DNA of 13,099 nucleotides from an uncultured Nitrososphaerota archaeon (GTDB taxonomy: Bacteria; Bacillota; Clostridia; Oscillospirales; Ruminococcaceae). Where the stretch lies: assembly GCA_934869045.1 (NCBI GenBank), contig CAKXAF010000038.1:1-13099 (forward strand). The letters are read 5' to 3'. Positions 8,601 to 13,099 of this stretch are shown in pieces (the first letter of the stretch is position 1; the number at the start of each line of letters is the position of its first letter). The translations under genes and the position numbers were made by a program. Below the pieces are notes generated by a model, which was given only the letters and a program-made list of their open reading frames with translations, ran no database searches and was not told the DNA's origin.

Positions 8601-8820
8601 TAAGCAGGCCGAGGAGCGGGATTCCGCTATCCTGCGGCTCTACGAAAACCACAACATGGCGGTCCGCAACACCGTCACGGCAGGCCGTCCGCTGAAGGCG
8701 GTCTATGAGTGCGATCTGATGGAACGGCGTCTCCGGGAAATCCCACTGAATGGCAGTTCCTTCACAGATTTTGTAAAGCCCTTCGAGATCAAGACCTATG
8801 AGCTTTGCTTCGCAGAATGA
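5683..8820 (+). CDS. Glycoside hydrolase family 38 alpha-mannosidase, cytoplasmic type
   Basis: A 1045-residue retaining alpha-mannosidase that hydrolyses terminal alpha-mannosides in a zinc-dependent way. The catalytic barrel opens with GHTHIDIAWLW (239-249); H242 and D244 are zinc ligands. The nucleophile is D354 in WLPDVFGYS, and the remaining zinc-ligand histidine is H579 in LNQFHDIIPGSS. A Gly-rich loop, FGYGDGGGGPT, and a long C-terminal beta domain complete the usual architecture. Length and the HIDxAWLW signature resemble the MAN2C1/Ams1-like cytosolic class. No signal peptide is present, so it acts on imported oligosaccharides. The ATG at 5683 is preferred over the ATG at 5677 because GAAGG is 7 bases from the former and one base from the latter. 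It is followed by a strong terminator, so it seems to end its transcript. The likely substrates are mannose-containing oligosaccharides such as N-glycan fragments; this is inference. Confidence 0.96.
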   Translation: MNTQFSLERAQRILKDLQEMLIPARIPVTCYRIWDGNREDGAFCSTDGWAEWEAGTPWSGLERHRWFRTAVEIPAEFAGRTVEFVLTTGREGQWDATNPQMLFYLDGKPVQGVDVNHTHVLLSSCAEAGRRYEISFLAFSGSVPGDLLLRTELAVLDRRVEAYWYDLKLPVDAAALLAGRDPDNCRRILEVVERSLDRVDLRNPGSEAFYRSLDEAGAVLRNAFYTVPRPGVPTVSAIGHTHIDIAWLWTVEQTREKAVRSFSTVLRLMEQYPDYRFMSSQPVLYQFVKEQQPELYEQIKRRVAEGRWEVDGAMWLEADCNLPAGESLVRQILKGRRFFLEEFGKESRSLWLPDVFGYSAALPQILKKSGIETFMTTKISWNQQNQLPNDTFLWRGLDGTEIFVYMPTTCNAQADTGAVTFSESRNTTTYTGDITPNMALGTFGRFQNKDLTEDALLLFGYGDGGGGPTKEMLESAKRLQYGLPGIPRVVQRPETDFLAEVREKIAGLPEMPTWDGELYFERHRGTYTSAAKNKRNNRKSELLYEALETLSVTAAELGLPYPAEELRKGWDVILLNQFHDIIPGSSISEVYRTTDREYAEILEMGRALFGERLAFLASRAGTEGAAVLLYNALGFDRSDVAEIPVPEGGPFAWAVSENGRVPVQYTEAGTLLFYAQNVPAAGYRVFRLEKGEAASAAAGGMSFENEFYRAEFREDGSLISLVEKESGLDLIPAGDAGNLLMTYEDRPGNWDNWDLDDYYRRKPYPADTNSGVTVSEWGPVRCTLRRSLRFSNSTVTQNIRLYPDLPRIDFETEADWQDNNLLLKVEFPVAVNATKASFEVQFGNVERETTCNHSWDSAKFETCGHKWADLSDNGAGLSLLNDCKYGYCAKNGRLELSLIKAGCYPNVDADRGAHRFTYSVYPHRGRWQESATVEQAYQLNVPLYGVPACGDGSLPSAFSMFRCSQENCFLEMAKQAEERDSAILRLYENHNMAVRNTVTAGRPLKAVYECDLMERRLREIPLNGSSFTDFVKPFEIKTYELCFAE

Positions 8821-8844
8821 CTCCCAAGGGAATACGTTCTGAAG

Positions 8845-8872
8845 CGGGCCCGCATTTTGCGGGCCTGTTTTT
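8845..8872 (+). terminator. Intrinsic terminator after the alpha-mannosidase gene
   Basis: GGCCCGC (8847-8853) pairs with GCGGGCC (8859-8865) around the loop ATTTT. The stem extends outward by one G-U and one C-G pair to 8845/8867, and is followed by TTTTT at 8868-8872. It begins 24 bases after the mannosidase stop codon. Confidence 0.88.
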
Positions 8873-8907
8873 GCTAAATTTGCCGCCAAAATGTCAAATT
8901 CCGGGCC

Positions 8908-8936
8908 TTGCATTTCCGGGGTATTTTTGGTATCCT
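8908..8936 (+). promoter_or_regulatory. Predicted promoter for the amidohydrolase gene
   Basis: TTGCAT (8908-8913) and TATCCT (8931-8936) are spaced exactly 17 bp, and TGG before the -10 forms an extended element. It sits between the mannosidase terminator and the amidohydrolase ribosome binding site (AAGGAGG at 8951-8957), so the amidohydrolase appears to be its own transcription unit. TTCCGGG is repeated directly at 8899-8905 and 8914-8920, bracketing the -35 element. Confidence 0.5.
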
Positions 8937-8964
8937 GAAAAAAAGGACAAAAGGAGGCATTCTC

Positions 8965-9795
8965 ATGATTCTGGATTGCCACATCCATCACAACGAAATC
9001 TGCGATACGCCAGAGCTTTTTGCGCAGAAGCGCCGCCAGGCGGGCGTCAGCGGCGGGATCCTCTTTTCCCGGGAACCGGCTTCTTTTCAAAATCAGAAAG
9101 CCCGGCCCGGCGAAAGCGAAAACCGGCTGAAGGATATCCTCCGGTATACCGAAGGACAGCCGGATCTCTATCCCTTTTTCTTCATCGACCCTCTGGAGGA
9201 CGGCGCCATGGAGCAGGTCGACATGGCAGTGGAGGCCGGGATCGCGGGATTCAAGGCCATCTGCTGCCATCACTACCCTCAAGACAGCCGCGCCATGAAG
9301 GTCTGGGAGCGCATCGCCCAAAAAGATAAGCCGCTGCTGCTCCATTCGGGTATTCTTTATAACGACAGTCCCTCCGCAGATTTCAACCGGCCTGGAAATT
9401 TCGAACACCTTTTCTACATCGACGGTCTGCGCTTCGCCATGGCCCATATCTCCTGGCCATGGGTAGACGAGCTTATCGCAGTCTATGGAAAATGGAACTA
9501 CTGGAAGCTGGAGGCGCCCTCCACCCGGGTCACAGCCGAACTGTTTGTGGACGTGACGCCCGGAACGCCGCCCATCTACCGGGAGGAGGCTCTGACGAAA
9601 GCGCTGACGGTGGGATATCCATCCTTCCCCAGTCACCTTCTGTTTGGGACGGACGCCAGCAGCCGCTATGACAGCGCCCGCGTTGCCCGGCAGATCCAGG
9701 GAGATCGGACGGTATATCAAAAACTCGGGCTTACGGAAGAGGAACAGGAGGCTGTTTTTTCCGGAAATCTGCTGCGCTTTTTGAAGGGCTGCTGA
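8965..9795 (+). CDS. Amidohydrolase-family protein (COG2159-like TIM-barrel metal hydrolase)
   Basis: A 276-residue soluble protein of the amidohydrolase superfamily. The first metal motif HxH is DCHIHH, with H6 and H8. Further active-site candidates are H127 (LLLHSGI), H161 (AHISWPW) and D230 (LFGTDAS), and the chain ends with SGNLLRFL, a variant of the GNALRLL ending typical of this family. Superfamily relatives include lactonases, decarboxylases and hydratases; sugar-lactone hydrolases such as the galactarolactone isomerase group belong here, which would fit the sugar-acid genes at the left of the window, but the reaction cannot be read from sequence. The ATG at 8965 has AAGGAGG spaced 7 bases; the longer frame beginning upstream would run through the predicted promoter. 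It is a single-gene unit flanked by terminators. Confidence 0.85.
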   Translation: MILDCHIHHNEICDTPELFAQKRRQAGVSGGILFSREPASFQNQKARPGESENRLKDILRYTEGQPDLYPFFFIDPLEDGAMEQVDMAVEAGIAGFKAICCHHYPQDSRAMKVWERIAQKDKPLLLHSGILYNDSPSADFNRPGNFEHLFYIDGLRFAMAHISWPWVDELIAVYGKWNYWKLEAPSTRVTAELFVDVTPGTPPIYREEALTKALTVGYPSFPSHLLFGTDASSRYDSARVARQIQGDRTVYQKLGLTEEEQEAVFSGNLLRFLKGC

Positions 9796-9819
9796 AGCGT
9801 CCAAGCTGGCCCATCCTGA

Positions 9820-9852
9820 AAAAACCAGGCGGTTCCGAGCCGCCTGGTTTTT
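9820..9852. terminator. Bidirectional intrinsic terminator between convergent genes
   Basis: AAAAACCAGGCGG (9820-9832) is perfectly complementary to CCGCCTGGTTTTT (9840-9852) around a 7-base loop. The T run on the right serves the amidohydrolase transcript and the A run on the left becomes a T run for the leftward regulator transcript, whose stop codon is only one base away at 9854-9856. Confidence 0.92.
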
Positions 9853-9853
9853 G

Positions 9854-11983
9854 TTATGCATGCCCCGTACCTGCCGGCATCCTGGAGCCGGCTTGCTTTT
9901 TATAGGCAGAAGGCGTGGAACCTGCGACCTGCTTGAAGGTCCGGATGAAATGCGAGAGGTTGGAGTACCCCACCTGCTCACAGGTTTCGGTGACGGAGCA
10001 GCCCTCTTTCAACAGGCGCTTGGCATGCTCAATCTTCAATAGGATCACATAATCCTTGTAGTTTTCCCCGGCGGCCTGCTTGATCACGCGGCTCAGGACG
10101 CTGACCGACCGGCCAAATTCCTGGGAAAGGCGTTCCAGACTCAGATCGTATTCCAGGCAGTGCTCCGCAATATAGGCCAGAATGCGCCGGGAAAAGTCCT
10201 GCTCCTCATTTTCCAGGCCGCGCTGTTCCCCATAGCAGAGCTTCTCCAAAATGGCGAGGACGCTTTCCCGAAAATCCGGAAGATCCTGGGCGCTGAGGAT
10301 CTTCCCGGCCTGCTGCTTGCCGATGGGAATGTTCAGCTCCCGGCCCGCTGCGATAAGCGTCACCATCACATCGGAAAAGATGTACCGCTGCAGCAAAAAC
10401 GACGGCGCGGTGCATTCCAGCTCCGCGACAAAATCATCCAGCCGCTGCCGCGCCTCCTCAAAGTCTCCGGCGCGGACGGCCCGGAGCATCCAGAGGACAT
10501 ACCGGTTGTCATAGGTGAGAAGATCTCCCTCCGGAATGCTGTCCTCTCTGGCGCGGGGCCTGCAGTCCGCCGTTGCCTCCAAGTAGGAGGCCGGAAGACG
10601 GCTCAGCGCCTCGTAGGCTCCGCCAAGGCCCAGCTCTGCCGGAAGGCCTTTGGTTTCCAAAAGAGCCTCCGTCAGTTCCAACGCTTCCTGGGCCTCCGCG
10701 ATACCGGTCAGTTCCAGAACGATGGCGATGGAACCGCCCTTCTGCCGGTCGCATACCGGGTAAAACCGGATGCTGCCGTCAGAAAGATCCGCCAGCCAGT
10801 CGAGAACCGGATCGTCCGGAAGGATCTCGCGGTCCTGGAAGCGGATCAGCAGAACCGCATAAAAATCATTCGCTAAAGGGAGCCCCAGTAATCGCAGGCG
10901 CTGTACCATCTCTTCGGAGCTGTCGCCGTTCAGAAGAAGCCGAAGAGCCTGGCTGCGCAGCTCCCGCATCTGCTGGGTCAGCTGTTCGTTGGCGTGGGCG
11001 TTGCTTTCCAGCGCCTGAAACACAGCGTCTTCGATATCGTCTAGTTCATTGCGGCCCGGCTCACCCGGGAACCCATTGGCCTCCAACCCGGCCTTAATCC
11101 GGCGGATTGGTTTCACATTCCGGTAGGCGGTAAAAACGGCGACGCCGGCCAATAGAGCAGCGGAGACAATCACGATGCCCAGACTCAGGCCGCGGAAACC
11201 GGAAAAGCGATAGAAGCTCCGCATTTGCGGATAGTGGAGGACCAGCCGGAACCGGGAACCCGGTGCGTCTTCTGACGCCAGTTCCACCAGCCTTTCCTCC
11301 AGCGGGAACGGATCCGCCGCAAGAGACCGGTCCTCCAGAAAAAGCTCTACCGCTCCATCAAAACCGCCGGTCGCGTCCGTGATCCGCTGGAGAAACTCCC
11401 GCCGCTCTACGGCAAAACACAGGGTCGCGTTTCCTGAGGTGCCGCCCATCCGCACTGGGAAGGCGAACAGCACCACCGGCCCTTCCTCCGGGTCGAAAAC
11501 GGAAAACTGCTCCACGCTGCTCAGCGTCCCGGCCAGCTCTGCCGCTCCGGAAATTCCCAGCACCCGGCGGATGTAAAGCTCCGTTGGAACCGTGGTTCCA
11601 GTGGAACGATAGAGGCGCCCGCTATTCTTGTGATAGAGGAGGAAGTATTCCTGCGTCAGAGGCGACATATTCTGATAGGTCTTGAAATCCTCCAGCATCT
11701 CCATTTCATAATAAGGATTCTGCTCCAAATAGGTGGGCAGATAAACGACCTGGGAGGCCAGCTTGTAGGAGATCTCCTCCAGAATGTCCAGCTGGTTTTC
11801 CATATCCGCAGCGGCCAGGGTCAGCTTGTGGAGATTGGACTGACGGTTCTCCTGTTCCAGATCGTGGAGAAAAACGCTGAACAGCGAAAAACCGATCAGC
11901 GAACAGGAAAGAAAGGTGATACATAGGTAGGAAAACAAATATTGAAAAAAAAGGCGGGGCCTTTTCCACTTGATGCCGGACAT
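9854..11983 (-). CDS. Membrane-anchored AraC-family regulator with extracytoplasmic sensor (YesN-like)
   Basis: A 709-residue one-component regulator. A basic N-terminus (IKWKRPR) precedes transmembrane segment 1 at about 12-38. Residues of about 40-263 form an extracytoplasmic, probably Cache-like, sensor, and transmembrane segment 2 spans about 265-287. A linker with HAMP/coiled-coil character follows (about 288-345, helical with ELRSQALRLLL at its end), then a roughly 240-residue middle region. The C-terminal AraC DNA-binding domain lies at about 598-697, with DLSLERLSQEFGRS as the first HTH and SVTETCEQVGYSNLSHF as the second, ending STPSAYKK. The ATG at 11983 has AGGAGG spaced 7 bases. 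It follows the solute-binding protein gene by 91 bp on the same strand. In Bacillota such proteins commonly sit beside ABC sugar importers and control them; sensing the substrate or its binding protein is inference. Confidence 0.92.
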   Translation of the reverse strand: MSGIKWKRPRLFFQYLFSYLCITFLSCSLIGFSLFSVFLHDLEQENRQSNLHKLTLAAADMENQLDILEEISYKLASQVVYLPTYLEQNPYYEMEMLEDFKTYQNMSPLTQEYFLLYHKNSGRLYRSTGTTVPTELYIRRVLGISGAAELAGTLSSVEQFSVFDPEEGPVVLFAFPVRMGGTSGNATLCFAVERREFLQRITDATGGFDGAVELFLEDRSLAADPFPLEERLVELASEDAPGSRFRLVLHYPQMRSFYRFSGFRGLSLGIVIVSAALLAGVAVFTAYRNVKPIRRIKAGLEANGFPGEPGRNELDDIEDAVFQALESNAHANEQLTQQMRELRSQALRLLLNGDSSEEMVQRLRLLGLPLANDFYAVLLIRFQDREILPDDPVLDWLADLSDGSIRFYPVCDRQKGGSIAIVLELTGIAEAQEALELTEALLETKGLPAELGLGGAYEALSRLPASYLEATADCRPRAREDSIPEGDLLTYDNRYVLWMLRAVRAGDFEEARQRLDDFVAELECTAPSFLLQRYIFSDVMVTLIAAGRELNIPIGKQQAGKILSAQDLPDFRESVLAILEKLCYGEQRGLENEEQDFSRRILAYIAEHCLEYDLSLERLSQEFGRSVSVLSRVIKQAAGENYKDYVILLKIEHAKRLLKEGCSVTETCEQVGYSNLSHFIRTFKQVAGSTPSAYKKQAGSRMPAGTGHA

Positions 11984-12020
11984 CAGAGAGCCTCCTGTGC
12001 TTTATTTTGAAAAGCCGAAC

Positions 12021-12058
12021 AGCACCTAAGGGCGGATCGGATTCCGCCCCCAGGTGCT
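12021..12058 (-). other. Long intercistronic stem-loop between solute-binding protein and regulator genes
   Basis: On the minus strand AGCACCTGGGGGCGGA pairs with TCCGCCCTTAGGTGCT around a 6-base loop: 16 pairs, two of them G-U. On the plus strand those two become A-C mismatches, so the structure is built for leftward RNA. A short T run (CTTTTC) comes 6-7 bases after the stem rather than immediately, so it may be a leaky terminator or an mRNA-stabilising element at the 3' end of the abundant binding-protein message. No separate promoter for the regulator was found downstream of it. Confidence 0.6.
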
Positions 12059-12074
12059 TTCTCATTTCTGTGTT

Positions 12075-13099
12075 TTAGGATTCCATGTTCTTCAGGTAAG
12101 TTTCATAAGCGGCCTTGTAGTAGCCCAGATATTCCTGGAACCCCAGGGCATCCAGTTCATCGAAGTACGCGTCCAGCTCGCTGAAGGGCCGCGCACCTGT
12201 CACAAATTTGGCAGACGCCTCCTGGATGTGGGCGTTGATGACGGTGGAAAGCTCGGTGATCCGGTTGTTTTCTTCCTCGGAGAAGAAGGTCAGGTAGGGA
12301 TACACCTCGTCCGTCCGGTAGGGCATCAGATTGTCGATCACGCTGGGCCGGAACCAGAAGTCGCCGTTGGTGGGGTTGGCCAGATATACTTCCTTCATAT
12401 CCCGGGGCGGAAGCCCATTGGCCTCAGGCCGCCAATTGAACTCGTTAAGGTTTTGCCCGATCGCGCCCATGTTGAAGCCCGCGACCCGCTTCCGAAGATA
12501 TTCTACGGCATTCGGGTATAGGTCCGGATTTTCGACCCGGTCTACGTCCAGACGGTTGTAATTTTCGTCCAAGTACCAGCCGCCCCAGCCATCCAGCAGG
12601 TTTTCGGTACCGCGCACCGCACCGACCCAGGCCATATTATTTCCTTCGTCGGAATAAACATAATTGGCAAAGCGGATGGCAGCCTCAGGATATTCACATT
12701 CCTTGGTAATGACAAAGCCGCCGGTGGTAATCGGGCTGTTGATCATGACGAAAGGCTCTTCACAGTATTGGCTGGTCAGAGGAGGCATTGTGATGTACTG
12801 CTGAAAGCTCTCTGCAGCAGGAAGGTCGATAAAGGCGTCGATATTGATAAGTCCCGCCTTGTTCTCGGCGATGATCGCCCGGGTCCCGATTTCATCCAGG
12901 GTATAAAACTCGCTGGAGATCAGGCCTTCGTTGTAGAACTGGTTCATCAGTTTGAGGAATTCCCCGTACCGTTCCCGGTCCCCGGCAGGGATGACCGCTT
13001 CCCCGTCCCGTAGAGCCGGCGTGATGCCCTTGGAATCATTGGTCACATAGCCCAGGGCGTTCAGCAGGATGTAGCCGGGATTATAAGTGGTGTAGGAGC
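12075..13099 (-). CDS. ABC transporter extracellular solute-binding protein, C-terminal part
   Basis: The C-terminal 340 residues of a family 1-type extracellular solute-binding protein; the reading frame is open through the right edge, so the start, signal peptide and lipobox are outside the window. Features typical of the large LipO/LplA-like sugar-binding lipoproteins are visible: aromatic-rich ligand-cleft segments (GWGGWYLDENYNR), a PEAAIRFANYVYSDEGN helix, and the closing region ITELSTVINAHIQEASAKF followed by FSELDAYFDELDALGFQEYLGYYKAAYETY. It would bind an oligosaccharide or sugar-acid ligand at the cell surface and deliver it to permeases, which are probably encoded just beyond the right edge. 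Its message ends with the stem-loop at 12021-12058 and runs towards the YesN-like regulator. The ligand is unknown. The GTG at 13046 lies inside the gene and is not the start. Confidence 0.9.
   Translation of the reverse strand, partial: SYTTYNPGYILLNALGYVTNDSKGITPALRDGEAVIPAGDRERYGEFLKLMNQFYNEGLISSEFYTLDEIGTRAIIAENKAGLINIDAFIDLPAAESFQQYITMPPLTSQYCEEPFVMINSPITTGGFVITKECEYPEAAIRFANYVYSDEGNNMAWVGAVRGTENLLDGWGGWYLDENYNRLDVDRVENPDLYPNAVEYLRKRVAGFNMGAIGQNLNEFNWRPEANGLPPRDMKEVYLANPTNGDFWFRPSVIDNLMPYRTDEVYPYLTFFSEEENNRITELSTVINAHIQEASAKFVTGARPFSELDAYFDELDALGFQEYLGYYKAAYETYLKNMES

Noticed and set aside
8320..9981. A 553-codon minus-strand open frame covering the mannosidase end, the amidohydrolase and two terminators.
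   Set aside because: It would read through two intrinsic terminators and opposite to two well-supported genes; no recognisable domain is present.

Overview
The window reads as part of a carbohydrate-catabolism region of a moderately high-GC Gram-positive anaerobe, most likely a gut-associated Clostridia member (Bacillota). This placement is inferred from strong AGGAGG-type ribosome binding sites at short spacing, sigma-A-like promoters, intrinsic terminators, and the pairing of an extracellular solute-binding protein with a membrane-anchored AraC (YesN-type) regulator. No rRNA, tRNA, CRISPR array, transposase or phage gene was seen, and genes fill almost the whole window.

Left part (1-3217, minus strand): a tightly packed operon, read right to left. 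It encodes a mandelate racemase/enolase-superfamily enzyme (broken by a one-base frameshift), an RraA-family aldolase-like protein, an UlaG-like metallo-beta-lactamase-fold hydrolase and the start of a short-chain dehydrogenase that runs off the left edge. Gaps are only 12-24 bp. Together they look like a sugar-acid or sugar-lactone pathway: lactone opening, dehydration or cycloisomerisation, C-C cleavage and redox. The exact substrate cannot be read from sequence.

Centre (3218-9795, plus strand): a divergent intergenic region holds an extended -10 promoter for an AraC-family regulator. A 377-residue uncharacterised protein with a deacetylase-like look follows, then a probable terminator, a 1045-residue cytoplasmic GH38 alpha-mannosidase, a strong terminator, and a separately promoted amidohydrolase (COG2159-like). 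A bidirectional terminator closes this block.

Right part (9854-13099, minus strand): a solute-binding lipoprotein-type ABC transporter component, truncated at its N-terminus by the window edge, is followed by a 709-residue AraC regulator with two membrane segments and an extracytoplasmic sensor region. A long stem-loop lies between them. The likely logic is uptake of a glycan or glycoside by the ABC transporter, intracellular trimming by the mannosidase and perhaps the deacetylase-like protein, and breakdown of acidic or lactone products by the left operon, under two AraC-type regulators. This integrated picture is inference from gene neighbourhood.
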